NCBI GenBank assembly: GCA_019419865.1
Contig: JAHZIG010000013.1
Coordinates: 1-64,000 of the forward strand
Length of the DNA stretch: 64,000 nt
Reading direction: 5' to 3'
From: Clostridiales bacterium
Lineage (GTDB): Bacteria; Bacillota; Clostridia; Monoglobales; Monoglobaceae
The first letter of the stretch is position 1. Each line of letters starts with the position of its first letter. Positions 23,513 through 31,600 of this stretch are shown one piece after another. The position numbers and the translations under genes are program-made. The notes below the pieces were generated by a model. The model made no database searches. It saw only the letters and a list, made by a program, of their open reading frames with translations, and was not told the origin of the DNA.

Positions 23513-25708
23513 TTATTTCTCACAAACTTTACCGTTTTTAATATATAAATTGTTAATGTTTTTCAGCCTATTTCTAACCGTTCTTTCTGAAATTTCCATA
23601 TATTCAGCTATCGCGGTTACCGTTACTTCTCCGTCTATTTTGCAAGCTTCGTACGCCGTTTCAATAGATTCTTTTTGTTCTTTTTTTCTTTCGGCGGGAC
23701 TCTTCTTCTTTTTTGCCCTGCTCCAGCGGCCTGCGTCCGCCTCGTCTGCGGATAAGTCGCTCAGCACGCCGGTATCGTCTATTTTATGAACCGGATAATC
23801 GAACCATAGGTTTATTGTATCGGGCTTAGGGAACTCCCTTAACGTACCGTCTATCCGCCACGCCGTACGCTTATTTCTCTCCGTCTTAGCCTTCTTTACC
23901 TCTTCGAGTATCAAATTATACGTGTTTTTCTTAAGCGTCTCCCTGCAAGCTCTGAGAGCCGTATTTCCGTTGTAGAGATCGCTTTCGGATACTTCGTCTA
24001 TCTTGTTATGTCTTTCAAGCCATTTGCGGCACACGTCGCATATGGCCGCGTTTTCTTCCTGTTCTCTCAGTTCGTCGGTTATATTAAGTTCTATCAAGTC
24101 GAGCAGCGCGTCCGGATCGCGGGCGAATACGCCGCTTCCCGAAGCCCTGTCCATGCTTCTTTTCCCGCCCTGCGCGCCCTTGCTGTGATGATGACAATAT
24201 ATAACGGCGCATTTCAGTTCCGTACACACTTTATCGAACTGATTGCAAAACTTAGCCATTTGATCCGCGCTGTTTTCGTCGCCGGTTATTACTTTGTAGA
24301 TCGGGTCTATTATTATAGCTATATAATTCTTCTTTATAGCCCGTCTTATCAATTTGGGCGCCAGCTTATCCATAGGCATCGACTTACCTCTAAGGTTCCA
24401 AATATCAATATTTTTAAGGTTATCCGGCCTGATATTAAGAGCCGAATACACGTCTTTGAATCTGTGGAAGCAGCTCGCGTTGTCGAGCTCGAGGTTTACG
24501 TACATGACCTTGCCCTGAGCGCATTGCCGATCGAGCCATTTCTTGCCTTCGGCTATCGCTATGCACATTTCGATAAGCGCGTAGGACTTACCGGCTTTAG
24601 ACGGACCGGCTATCAACATTTTATGTCCCTGCCTTAATATCCCGTCTATCAGCGGCGGAGACAGCTCCGGGATATTCTCCCACACCTCCGCCATATTCTC
24701 GGGATCCGGCAGATCGTCGCTTATGGATTCGATCCATTCTTTCCACTCGTTAAAATCCTGCTTACCTATGTTTGTGGCCAAGAGATACTGCTTTTGCCCG
24801 CCGCGCATAACGCCGGGCATTCGGCTCAGTCTCGACGGGTTCTTGTTTTGCTTGTCGATCATAAGCCCGTTCTTTTCACAGACCTTATATAAATAGTCCG
24901 CCTTATCGCGGTAGTCGTTATAGTTATACGCCCCGATCTTCACGATAGCGTGCAGCGACTTGCCGCCGCTGTATACAAGACACGCGATAGGCAGCTCCAG
25001 CTGCTCCATCAAAGCCTTTTGCCGTTCTAATTCCAAAGAGTCGGATTCTACCAAAGCGTATCTGAAATCGGTAACGTTCGCGTCCTTGCAGCCTTTGCCG
25101 TCCAACGGGTTAAAACGTATCCAAGCCCCCGTCTCCTCGTCGTAATCGCCGAGCACGCTTCCTATATCGTTATTACATTCTGCGAGTTGTTGAATTAACC
25201 GCCCTGCGGTTCTATCCCAACAGCCTTTTGACGGCAAACGCTTGCCGCCTCTCATCCAACTTCGGGTCACATAGCCAACGTTCTCGCTCGATTCAAATAA
25301 CGTTTCCAAATACGTAATCAGCTGATTAACAGGATCCCATGTATCGGGTATCTCTAAAGAACTCGGTTCCACCCATGTTTTATCTATTACCGTAAGCTCG
25401 TCGCCGCCTATTTCATCGTTCCAATCAAACGCTTTGTCTTGTCTGTGGAATTTATAGCCGTTTTGTTTTGCGAGCATTATTATTGTACCGGCGGTAACGG
25501 GAGCGCCGGAACCGCCGAACGTGTTCCATTTAGCTTCGCATTCGCCATGATGGAATCTTTCCGCGTCTCTCCGGCTCCATTCTTCCCAATCCGATACCGA
25601 ATAACCCTCGTGTTTAAGCGCCATACCGACGCTTAACCATTCCTGATAATTCAGATTAACGGGATCGATACATTTAAGCAGATCGATCAGACTGATGTTG
25701 TTGTCCAT
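23513..25708 (-). CDS. Phage replication protein: primase-like N-terminus and RepA/AAA_25 helicase
   Basis: 731 residues. The N-terminus (NLNYQEWLSVGMALKHEGYS, SDWEEWSRRDAERFHHGECE) is a PriCT-2-type module. The part at about 200-330 (CLVYSGGKSLHAIVKI, SRLSRMPGVMRGGQKQYLLA) is an archaeo-eukaryotic-primase-like segment. An ATPase follows, with P-loop GPSKAGKSYALIEMCIAIAE near 370 and IIIDPIYKVITGDENSADQM as Walker B region, as in RepA-type hexameric helicases. The C-terminus (VTAIAEYMEISERTVRNRLK) is a winged helix for DNA binding. It probably starts and drives phage replication. The nearest downstream region is the candidate origin. Confidence 0.85.
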   Translation of the reverse strand: MDNNISLIDLLKCIDPVNLNYQEWLSVGMALKHEGYSVSDWEEWSRRDAERFHHGECEAKWNTFGGSGAPVTAGTIIMLAKQNGYKFHRQDKAFDWNDEIGGDELTVIDKTWVEPSSLEIPDTWDPVNQLITYLETLFESSENVGYVTRSWMRGGKRLPSKGCWDRTAGRLIQQLAECNNDIGSVLGDYDEETGAWIRFNPLDGKGCKDANVTDFRYALVESDSLELERQKALMEQLELPIACLVYSGGKSLHAIVKIGAYNYNDYRDKADYLYKVCEKNGLMIDKQNKNPSRLSRMPGVMRGGQKQYLLATNIGKQDFNEWKEWIESISDDLPDPENMAEVWENIPELSPPLIDGILRQGHKMLIAGPSKAGKSYALIEMCIAIAEGKKWLDRQCAQGKVMYVNLELDNASCFHRFKDVYSALNIRPDNLKNIDIWNLRGKSMPMDKLAPKLIRRAIKKNYIAIIIDPIYKVITGDENSADQMAKFCNQFDKVCTELKCAVIYCHHHSKGAQGGKRSMDRASGSGVFARDPDALLDLIELNITDELREQEENAAICDVCRKWLERHNKIDEVSESDLYNGNTALRACRETLKKNTYNLILEEVKKAKTERNKRTAWRIDGTLREFPKPDTINLWFDYPVHKIDDTGVLSDLSADEADAGRWSRAKKKKSPAERKKEQKESIETAYEACKIDGEVTVTAIAEYMEISERTVRNRLKNINNLYIKNGKVCEK

Positions 25709-25714
25709 AATACT

Positions 25715-27307
25715 TTATCCTACTCCTGGAATATATGTCTGCGGGTTTATACCGTGCGGTATAAACCAACCGTTCGCCGCTATTCTCGCTATCATATTTT
25801 TAGCGTCGTCGAACTGCCATTGTCCTACGTGTAAAAAGCCTTTGTTCTCTAAAAACCTGATCTGTTTAGGCGTCGCTAACCCCTCGATTCTGCGTTTCGC
25901 CAAACGGTCGAGTATCTTAGCCGCTTTACCGGCGCACTCCACCTCGTCCGGCAATATTCCCAGCTTCTCGAGCGTCGCTTTCTGTTTCTCGGACGGCGGC
26001 GCCATCTCCCAACCGAACGCGGGAACGTATCCCGACAAGTCTTCGGCCTGTATGCTCATCTCGAATTGCAGCGGATCGACTAACTTTCTTTTTCTCTTTC
26101 TCATCTCGGCTAGCTGTTTAGCAAGCGCCTCTTCGCGGCGCTCTACAACGTCCTCGCTCGCTCGTATCTCCGCTTCTTCAATATCCATCGGTCCGCCCGC
26201 TTCCGAAAGTATTTTCGTCATTTGCCGCGCCACTTCGTCGTTCTCGCAGATCAAATTAGCCGGTCGGCACAACTCGTGTTTTTCGGTGTTCCATAAGAAG
26301 TCGAGCAGTAATAAATTCTCTTTGCCCGTTCCGGGCGACAGCCGCGTTCCGCGTCCTACCATCTGGCAATACAAGCTCCTTACTTTTGTAGGCCTTAAAA
26401 CCACGATACAATCCACCGCCGGACAATCCCAGCCTTCGGTAAGCAGCATGGAATTACAAAGCGCGTCGTATCTCCCGGCCTCGAAATCGTCTAATATCTC
26501 TTTTCTGTCGTCGCTGTTCCCGTTTATCTCGGCGGCTTTTAAGCCTATGCCGTTTAATATATCGCAGAATTTTTGACTTGTTTTGATAAGCGGCAGGAAT
26601 ACCACCGTTTTACGATTTCGGCATATCTTAGACATCTCGTCCGCGATCTGATACAAATACGGATCGAGAGCCGAGTTTATATCGTCGGCTCTGAAATCCC
26701 CCGCTTGTACTCCTGCCCCGCTTATATCAATTTTTAAAGGTATGGTCTGCGCCTGTATCGGACATAAATATTTCTCTTTTATCGCTTTAGGCAAGGTATA
26801 CTCATAAGCTAAACTATCGAAAAACTTGCCTAAATTCTGTTTATCGCCTCTATCGGGCGTCGCCGTAACGCCGAGAACCTTTGCGTCTTCAAAGTAGCCG
26901 AGTATGTTCTGATAGCTCGCGGATAAGCAATGGTGCGCTTCGTCTATTATTATTGTATCGAAGAAATCTCTCTCAAATCGTTCAAGCCGTTGCTGGCGCA
27001 TTAACGTCTGGACTGAACCGACTACCACTCGACAGAAACTGTCCGCGCAGCTGTTTTCAGCTTTCTCAAGAGCGCTCCTAAGCCCGGTGACCTTGTATAT
27101 CTTGTCGGCCGCCTGATTCAAAAGTTCGGCTCTGTGGGCTAAGATCAGCGCCCGCTCGCCGCGCTTGACGCATTCTTCCACTATCTTAGCGAATACTACG
27201 GTCTTACCGCAGCCCGTAGGCAAAACAAGCAAAGTCTTATTGTTTCCCTTTTCCCATTCGCCGAATACGGCGTTTTTAGATTCTTCCTGATACGGTCTAA
27301 GCTCCAT
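25715..27307 (-). CDS. DEAD/DEAH-box superfamily 2 helicase
   Basis: 530 residues. MELRPYQEESKNAVFGEWEK, P-loop LPTGCGKTVVFAKIVEECVK, the DEAH box (IIIDEAHHCLSASYQNI), VTATPDRGDK (motif III) and QMVGRGTRLSPGTGKENLLL (motif VI) are all present. This is the RecG/UvrB-like helicase common in replication modules of Firmicutes phages. The C-terminal part (residues ~430-530; LATPKQIRFLENKG) is a small DNA-binding-like add-on seen in this phage family. Five bases separate the stop of this gene from the start of the primase. Confidence 0.93.
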   Translation of the reverse strand: MELRPYQEESKNAVFGEWEKGNNKTLLVLPTGCGKTVVFAKIVEECVKRGERALILAHRAELLNQAADKIYKVTGLRSALEKAENSCADSFCRVVVGSVQTLMRQQRLERFERDFFDTIIIDEAHHCLSASYQNILGYFEDAKVLGVTATPDRGDKQNLGKFFDSLAYEYTLPKAIKEKYLCPIQAQTIPLKIDISGAGVQAGDFRADDINSALDPYLYQIADEMSKICRNRKTVVFLPLIKTSQKFCDILNGIGLKAAEINGNSDDRKEILDDFEAGRYDALCNSMLLTEGWDCPAVDCIVVLRPTKVRSLYCQMVGRGTRLSPGTGKENLLLLDFLWNTEKHELCRPANLICENDEVARQMTKILSEAGGPMDIEEAEIRASEDVVERREEALAKQLAEMRKRKRKLVDPLQFEMSIQAEDLSGYVPAFGWEMAPPSEKQKATLEKLGILPDEVECAGKAAKILDRLAKRRIEGLATPKQIRFLENKGFLHVGQWQFDDAKNMIARIAANGWFIPHGINPQTYIPGVG

Positions 27308-27310
27308 CGT

Positions 27311-27775
27311 TTAGAACCTCCCGGGCGTAAACGATTTTTTAGGCGCCGATTCCGGGCGTTTGTAAAACCTCTTTATTTCGTTATATGTCTCGCCGTTGTA
27401 TTCGCGGTGTCCTACTTTCGCTCTGCCTCTCGAGCCTACAACTTTGTTCCAGTCCATCTTTAGCTTCTCGCCGTGTTTCTTTTGCCCTATAGCCGTAAAG
27501 AACTCGCATAAAAGACCTTCGCAGCGGGTATGTAAAAACAGCCTGTGTTGTATGTTGCAAACGCCTTTATCGTTCTCTATGCTGATATTGAGCACGGCCA
27601 TATTACACGGCGGAAGTCCGCCCTCTCTGTCGCTGCCCGGATACCTGTCTCGCTCGAAACTCTTTACCTCAAAATTGTAATCTCCGTCCGGGACTATCAC
27701 AAATTCCGGACTGTCGTTTTCTATAACGTCGTCCCAGCCTAACTCTCTTTGTTCGTCCTTATTGTATTCTGCCAT
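27311..27775 (-). CDS. DUF669 phage protein (single-strand-binding-like)
   Basis: 154 residues from the ATG (MAEYNKDEQRELGWDDVIEN) behind GGGAGGAATAAAA. EFVIVPDGDYNFEVKSFERD and VLNISIENDKG, with the later FFTAIGQKKHGEKLKMDWNK and VVGSRGRAKVGHREYNGETY, is typical of DUF669. These proteins regularly lie between the RecA-like ATPase and the helicase and are thought to be OB-fold single-strand-binding proteins. That function is inferred from family context only. Confidence 0.85.
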   Translation of the reverse strand: MAEYNKDEQRELGWDDVIENDSPEFVIVPDGDYNFEVKSFERDRYPGSDREGGLPPCNMAVLNISIENDKGVCNIQHRLFLHTRCEGLLCEFFTAIGQKKHGEKLKMDWNKVVGSRGRAKVGHREYNGETYNEIKRFYKRPESAPKKSFTPGRF

Positions 27776-27777
27776 TT

Positions 27778-28827
27778 TTATTCCTCCCAAGGTAGTTTTT
27801 TATTTTTCTTTATAATCCCATAAACCTGATCCCACGCGCCTATTAAGACCTCGTTTACAAATTCGGGATCGTATTTTTCTACGGGCGTATCTTCGGGGTA
27901 ATATCCTTTATCGGCTACCGCCTCTTGAATATCCGCCGGAGTTACGCCGTTTTGTTCCATCAACTTTTTTAGCTCGTCCGGCAGACCGTCGAGCTTCGTA
28001 TCGGGCTCGCTTGAAACCGGCGCCGCGTCGATCATATCCTCTATCTCTCGCTCTATACGCTTAGACTCTTCTTCCGGCTCGCTTTCCGGTTTAGGCTTAA
28101 CGTTCGAGAATATATGTTCTATCTCTTTAAAGTCAAACTCCAGCTCGTCGTCTAAGCCGTGCCTGTTTTTGGCGTCCCAGCATGGGTGGTGCGAGGTATA
28201 CATTACTCTCTTGCCGCCCTGAGCCTTATGCTTTTTCCCTTTATCGTCCGCCGCAACCGATATAGTTTTGTAATTCGCGAACAACAGCATGTCCGACCAC
28301 TCTTTCACTAAAGGCGCGGTCTGCGACGACGTTTTCTTGCCAAGTTTCAGCTCGTATCTGTCGTACGCTCCCAACTCGTCCGGCTGTTCAAACTTTCTGA
28401 TCTGGCTATGCGCGGTAAGAACCACGTTTATTCCTCTGTCTATCACGCCGTCTAACATCTTCAAAAGTCTTCCAAATTCTTCTTTCACATATACGTAGCC
28501 GTTGCCGTATCCGAAATCCTCGATACCGTTTTTACCGTGCTTTTTGCAAACGCTTTCAATACAAAGCTGTTCAGCCCAGTCTATGGTATCTATTACCAGC
28601 GTCCCGCAGCAGTCCGGGTTATCGATCGCATATTTGATCTCGCTCTGTAATTCCTCCCAGCTCTGCGGCGTAGGCAGCCTCGCCACGTCTAAATGTTTCG
28701 TGCTTCCCTCAGTATCAATAAACAACGGATTTGGGAACTTTGAGGCGAACGTCGTTTTGCCGATCCCTTCGGGTCCGTATACTACGACCTTTTCCGCCGT
28801 GTCTATCTTACCTCTGATAATTTGCAT
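27778..28827 (-). CDS. RecA/AAA_24-like phage ATPase
   Basis: 349 residues with P-loop VVYGPEGIGKTTFASKFPNP at about 15-30, then LFIDTEGSTKHLDVARLP, a Walker B strand (CGTLVIDTIDWAEQLCIESV) and a DUF-type AAA_24 core. The C-terminal third is acidic and linker-like. Homologues are annotated as phage nucleotide-binding or Sak4-like single-strand annealing proteins and lie with Gp157 and DUF669, exactly as here. It probably works in phage recombination or recombination-dependent replication. Confidence 0.87.
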   Translation of the reverse strand: MQIIRGKIDTAEKVVVYGPEGIGKTTFASKFPNPLFIDTEGSTKHLDVARLPTPQSWEELQSEIKYAIDNPDCCGTLVIDTIDWAEQLCIESVCKKHGKNGIEDFGYGNGYVYVKEEFGRLLKMLDGVIDRGINVVLTAHSQIRKFEQPDELGAYDRYELKLGKKTSSQTAPLVKEWSDMLLFANYKTISVAADDKGKKHKAQGGKRVMYTSHHPCWDAKNRHGLDDELEFDFKEIEHIFSNVKPKPESEPEEESKRIEREIEDMIDAAPVSSEPDTKLDGLPDELKKLMEQNGVTPADIQEAVADKGYYPEDTPVEKYDPEFVNEVLIGAWDQVYGIIKKNKKLPWEE

Positions 28828-28838
28828 GTTCTTTCCTC

Positions 28839-29345
28839 CTACCTTATCCTAAGACTCTCGCTTTGTTTAAGGCTTGCGCCCGATACATCTTTACCCGCCG
28901 CAATGGCTTTCTTTATAGCCGCCTTATCTATCTTCGGAGCCTGCTTTATCAAATATTCCTCGCTTATCTTGCTCTCGTCCTCGATCACTACCGAAGGCGG
29001 ATTCTTTTGTATATTGAACGAAAACAACAGCGTCTTAAACTTTGGTTTACCGCACTCCGCCATAGCGAATTGAAGCCTCTTTTTCGTCCTCTCGATGTTG
29101 TTCTTTATGGCCTTAGCCCGCTTGTCCAGCCTCTCTTTCTCAGCCGTCACGCCTTCATAATCGGCGTTTAACATACTTATTATCTTAGCGTAGCCGTCCG
29201 CCTTATCCTCAAATTCTTCATCGAACCCCGCCGACTCGAGCGTATCGCGAAACGCTTGTTCAAATGTCTCATCGTCCAGCTCCCCGCCCGAGAGTTCCTC
29301 ATACAACCGTTTATATGTACCGGTCAAGTCGTATAACGTTGCCAT
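28839..29345 (-). CDS. Siphovirus Gp157-like protein
   Basis: 168 residues. MATLYDLTGTYKRLYEELSG, then the coiled coil (ERLDKRAKAIKNNIERTKKR) and KFKTLLFSFNIQKNPPSVVI with EEYLIKQAPKIDKAAIKKAI, which is the Gp157 family pattern. The Streptococcus thermophilus Sfi phage member has been linked to phage resistance when placed on a plasmid. The usual role in the phage is unknown. It is coupled to the ATPase gene (11-base spacing). Confidence 0.88.
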   Translation of the reverse strand: MATLYDLTGTYKRLYEELSGGELDDETFEQAFRDTLESAGFDEEFEDKADGYAKIISMLNADYEGVTAEKERLDKRAKAIKNNIERTKKRLQFAMAECGKPKFKTLLFSFNIQKNPPSVVIEDESKISEEYLIKQAPKIDKAAIKKAIAAGKDVSGASLKQSESLRIR

Positions 29346-29604
29346 GTTCCTTTTTCTCCTTTTGCATGTTTAATAGATATAGCTGTAATAAAGCGTCGCG
29401 GGATTGCATTATCATCTGCCCGATCTTATTATCCGTTTCTTCAGCGTTGAGCCCCAAACTTTTTGCAACGCCTTCAATTGCATCATAATGAGCCTGAAAA
29501 GCTAAGGCTAATATTTCACCATTGCTCAAATCATGCGCCTCAATTTCGGACTCAATCCCACCTTTGTTATCTAACGTCATTTCTAACTTTAAATACCTCG
29601 CCAT
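29311..29604 (-). CDS. Small phage protein, 97 residues
   Basis: MARYLKLEMTLDNKGGIESE, then IEAHDLSNGEILALAFQAHY and a helical second half (IGQMIMQSRDALLQLYLLNM) with a charged end. It overlaps the Gp157-like gene by 35 bases. The first strand pattern and helices recur in small early phage proteins next to Gp157, but no function is known to me. It has a strong GGAGAGAAAGAAAC site. Confidence 0.65.
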   Translation of the reverse strand: MARYLKLEMTLDNKGGIESEIEAHDLSNGEILALAFQAHYDAIEGVAKSLGLNAEETDNKIGQMIMQSRDALLQLYLLNMQKEKKEHGNVIRLDRYI

Positions 29605-29669
29605 GTTTCTTTCTCTCCTTCCAAAATATTACAAATTCTTATCATTTTCGTTAATAATTGTTTATCTTG

Positions 29670-29769
29670 TTGACATTAATGTAAATTTATGGTATATTGT
29701 CACGGTCGACTTAATCATACTTTTTGCGGCCTTGGGCGTTAGTCGTTTTCCAAGGCCGCTCTCCTTTTT
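29670..29769 (+). ncRNA. Rightward promoter-terminator unit 1 (possible sRNA, ~65 nt)
   Basis: Plus strand: TTGACA (29670-29675), 17 bases, TATATT (29693-29698). The predicted start is near 29705. The product has no ORF with a ribosome site. It ends in a perfect 10-bp hairpin, GCGGCCTTGG/CCAAGGCCGC (29726-29735, 29750-29759), then CTCCTTTTT. On the minus strand the hairpin is followed by A, so the terminator is plus-directed. The unit runs against the early operon. Confidence 0.6.
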
Positions 29770-29773
29770 GTCC

Positions 29774-29872
29774 TTGACAAACGGTTGATTTTAGGTTATA
29801 TTGGTTGTGTGTTAATAGATTTTTTCATTTTGTACCTTTCCGCTGTGCGCTTATGCGTCGGCGGATTTTTTA
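29774..29872 (+). ncRNA. Rightward promoter-terminator unit 2 (possible sRNA, ~65 nt)
   Basis: Begins five bases after unit 1. TTGACA (29774-29779), 17 bases, TATATT (29797-29802), then about 30 untranslated bases and a hairpin (TCCGCTG...CGGCGGA with inner CGC/GCG; 29839-29865) followed by TTTTTTAT. It has the same plan and length as unit 1 with a different sequence. Its 3' end overlaps the predicted small ORF 29851-29964 on the other strand. Confidence 0.55.
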
Positions 29873-29964
29873 TGTTTCGCTTTATCCGCTTTCCTGCAAG
29901 CCTCGTCAATCTTCTTGATCAGCTCTCGTAATGAAGCGTGTTTTTCCTTCGTCAACTCAATCAT
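29851..29964 (-). CDS. Possible 37-residue basic peptide
   Basis: MIELTKEKHASLRELIKKID followed by a Lys/Ala-rich end. The ATG lies 10 bases after the stop of the zinc-site gene, with only GGTGAT as a weak ribosome site. The composition looks like a real helical peptide. Its end overlaps the terminator hairpin of the rightward unit 2. Moderate to low support. Confidence 0.4.
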   Translation of the reverse strand: MIELTKEKHASLRELIKKIDEACRKADKAKHKKSADA

Positions 29965-29974
29965 CGGCGGCGTA

Positions 29975-30220
29975 TCACCATTTCATATGTTGACCGCAGA
30001 AGTTACATACTCGCTCGCCGCGCTCAAGCTCAGTCTTATTTCTGTGCGTATATTCCTTGCCGCAATATGGACAAATAATATATGCGCCTTTCTTCCCGGC
30101 CTCCGTTGGGTTTAATCTCTCCATTGCCTTAATAGCGTCGAGATAAGGCCGCCTATGCGGTTCGGTCTGCTTCGCCATTTCACACCTCATATACGCTATT
30201 GATGTTTCGTAGCTTTTCAT
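29975..30220 (-). CDS. Small zinc-site protein, 81 residues
   Basis: MKSYETSIAYMRCEMAKQTE, then a C-terminal zinc ribbon-like part with two CxxC knuckles (CPYCGKEYTH and CNFCGQHMKW). Such short C4 proteins are common in early phage regions and may bind DNA or proteins. It overlaps the upstream membrane-protein gene by four bases. Function unknown. Confidence 0.65.
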   Translation of the reverse strand: MKSYETSIAYMRCEMAKQTEPHRRPYLDAIKAMERLNPTEAGKKGAYIICPYCGKEYTHRNKTELERGERVCNFCGQHMKW

Positions 30221-30438
30221 CTTATCGTTTTGCTCCTTTCTTTCCTAAGTCTTGCCTCAGCCTTGTAAAGAAGCGCTAAATTGTAGCACGCTCCGATCAT
30301 ACCCCACAAGGTTATGACCGCCGGGATAATATACACATACTTTTCAAGTACTCCGGCCATTTTGCAAGCCGCCATCCCGAACGCTCCTAAATATGTGAGA
30401 CCGAAGTTTTTATATAGGTGCAGGTATAGTTTATTCAT
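30217..30438 (-). CDS. Small membrane protein, 73 residues
   Basis: MNKLYLHLYKNFGLTYLGAF, with two hydrophobic stretches (about 13-30 and 35-58; KYVYIIPAVITLWGMIGACY) and a basic tail (KAEARLRKERSKTIR). Strong ribosome site GGAGGAACAACAG. It may act in the cell envelope early in infection, for example as an exclusion protein. This is inference; no family recognised. Confidence 0.65.
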   Translation of the reverse strand: MNKLYLHLYKNFGLTYLGAFGMAACKMAGVLEKYVYIIPAVITLWGMIGACYNLALLYKAEARLRKERSKTIR

Positions 30439-30450
30439 CTGTTGTTCCTC

Positions 30451-30654
30451 CTAACTTAACATTCGTGCAAAAGTTTCAGCGGATATGAATTGTCTGTCGC
30501 TGAAGTAATTGCGCTTTACATAGCTGTAGCAACGCCCGGTATAAGTCTGAACGTCTTTGATATTTAATACGCGCCTCGAGTCATTATATTTTTCTCTCAA
30601 AAACCCGAGCACGCCCTCTAAATTATCTCTGTAAGCCTCTTTCTCTCTTGGCAT
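30451..30654 (-). CDS. Small phage helix-turn-helix protein, 67 residues
   Basis: The pattern MPREKEAYRDNLEGVLGFLR, VLNIKDVQTYTGRCYSYVKR, then FSDRQFISAETFARMLS is a known small family of Firmicutes phages with a MerR/excisionase-like winged helix. It may be an excisionase or an early regulator. It lies in the early operon, 33 bases from the next gene. The site GAGGTGAGATAA precedes the start. Confidence 0.7.
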   Translation of the reverse strand: MPREKEAYRDNLEGVLGFLREKYNDSRRVLNIKDVQTYTGRCYSYVKRNYFSDRQFISAETFARMLS

Positions 30655-30686
30655 TTATCTCACCTCGCTTTTTGTGAACGTTGTTT

Positions 30687-30893
30687 TTAACAAGTAAAAG
30701 TATCCGCAACTTTGTAAGTTTGTAAGTTTGCTTTTATATAGGCGTTGGTTAATTCAACCATACTTGAGCTTAAAATCGCCAGTTCCTCCAGCGTACAATT
30801 CTTTGATTTTTTTGCTACCAACTTTATCTGCTGATATACAATTTCGTTTATGTCTTTCAAATGCGTCAAATCTAAAACAATTCTATCTTCCAT
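30687..30893 (-). CDS. Small phage protein, 68 residues
   Basis: MEDRIVLDLTHLKDINEIVY with amphipathic helices (KLVAKKSKNCTLEELAILSS). No family recognised. It lies in the early operon between small membrane-peptide genes and the HTH protein. Ribosome site is moderate (AGGTAGGGCGATGAAAG). Confidence 0.55.
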   Translation of the reverse strand: MEDRIVLDLTHLKDINEIVYQQIKLVAKKSKNCTLEELAILSSSMVELTNAYIKANLQTYKVADTFTC

Positions 30894-30920
30894 CTTTCAT
30901 CGCCCTACCTTTCTTCTTAT

Positions 30921-31028
30921 TTACAAATTTATCAATTTAAACAGTATCCCGGCTCTTAACAGCATTCCTGCTAACATTCCCAAAACGCAGCAAACTGTTA
31001 TGATTACGTATAGAACTTTGTCGCTCAT
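30921..31028 (-). CDS. Mini membrane protein A, 35 residues
   Basis: MSDKVLYVIITVCCVLGMLA, ending GMLLRAGILFKLINL: one membrane segment. It is a clear paralogue of the 29-residue protein at 31499-31588: both read M(S/N)DK..Y followed by V.C(V)(L/F)GM..G.LLR. The shared DNA stretch is 32 of 36 bases identical. Function unknown; phage mini-membrane proteins may be holin- or exclusion-like. Confidence 0.6.
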   Translation of the reverse strand: MSDKVLYVIITVCCVLGMLAGMLLRAGILFKLINL

Positions 31029-31071
31029 TAAGCGTCTCAACCTTTCTTATTCATTTCTTGCAAATTTATTA

Positions 31072-31100
31072 TTGCGTAAGACTCCCTGTCATGCTATAAT
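31072..31100 (+). promoter_or_regulatory. Promoter of the plus-strand membrane gene 31124-31519
   Basis: TTGCGT (31072-31077), 17 bases, TATAAT (31095-31100). It stands 24 bases before the start codon of the plus-strand gene inserted in the leftward early operon. Confidence 0.65.
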
Positions 31101-31123
31101 CATTTTCAGAGAGGTGTTTGACA

Positions 31124-31519
31124 ATGAAACTTTCGGAACTAAAGATCAGAAACCAAGAAAAAGTATTAAAAAAATTAATATCTTTATGCGATGATTCTCC
31201 TACTTTTATAATTACTCGTCCCGTAAATTTCACGGATAATTTTAAATTTATATCCGTCGACGCCTTAACGCAAATTTTATCAATTCTTGAAAACAAGAAA
31301 TTGATAAGCGTCTTATATGCAGATTATCCCGATAACTTCAACATAGCTGAATTATACGTAACCCCGGACGGTTATTCCTACAGCCCGGAGAAAAACTATA
31401 TAAATCAACAGAAATGGAAAGATCGTATCATCGGTTTCGTGTTCGGCACAATTTTAGGCTCGGCCGTAACATACTTCTTGCCGTTGCTGTTTGGTTATTT
31501 AATGCAAATACTCTCTTAA
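31124..31519 (+). CDS. Plus-strand accessory protein with C-terminal membrane segment
   Basis: 131 residues from the ATG behind GAGAGGTGTTTGACA. A winged-helix-like cytoplasmic part (MKLSELKIRNQEKVLKKLIS, then FISVDALTQILSILENKKLI and AELYVTPDGYSYSPEKNYIN) is followed by a membrane segment (IIGFVFGTILGSAVTYFLPL). The gene has its own promoter, runs against the early operon and is flanked by paralogous mini-gene copies. This suggests a later-acquired moron gene expressed in the lysogen. Similar winged-helix plus membrane proteins occur as phage accessory genes; an exclusion role is possible but unproven. Confidence 0.7.
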   Translation: MKLSELKIRNQEKVLKKLISLCDDSPTFIITRPVNFTDNFKFISVDALTQILSILENKKLISVLYADYPDNFNIAELYVTPDGYSYSPEKNYINQQKWKDRIIGFVFGTILGSAVTYFLPLLFGYLMQILS

Positions 31520-31588
31520 CAGTATTCCTACTATCATTCCAAAAACGCAACCGACCGCCATCGCTATGTAAAAAGTTTTATCGTTCAT
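31499..31588 (-). CDS. Mini membrane protein B, 29 residues
   Basis: MNDKTFYIAMAVGCVFGMIV, ending GILLREYLH, behind the strong site AGGAGGTAAGATGA. It is paralogous to mini protein A (30921-31028). Its 3' end overlaps the end of the plus-strand gene by 21 bases. It is the first gene after the Cro-like regulator in the leftward operon. Confidence 0.65.
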   Translation of the reverse strand: MNDKTFYIAMAVGCVFGMIVGILLREYLH

Positions 31589-31600
31589 TCATCTTACCTC

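Noticed and set aside
25695..26576. Plus-strand frame of 293 codons opposite the helicase
   Set aside because: It is the antisense of a helicase with all motifs intact, and a Ser-rich shadow.
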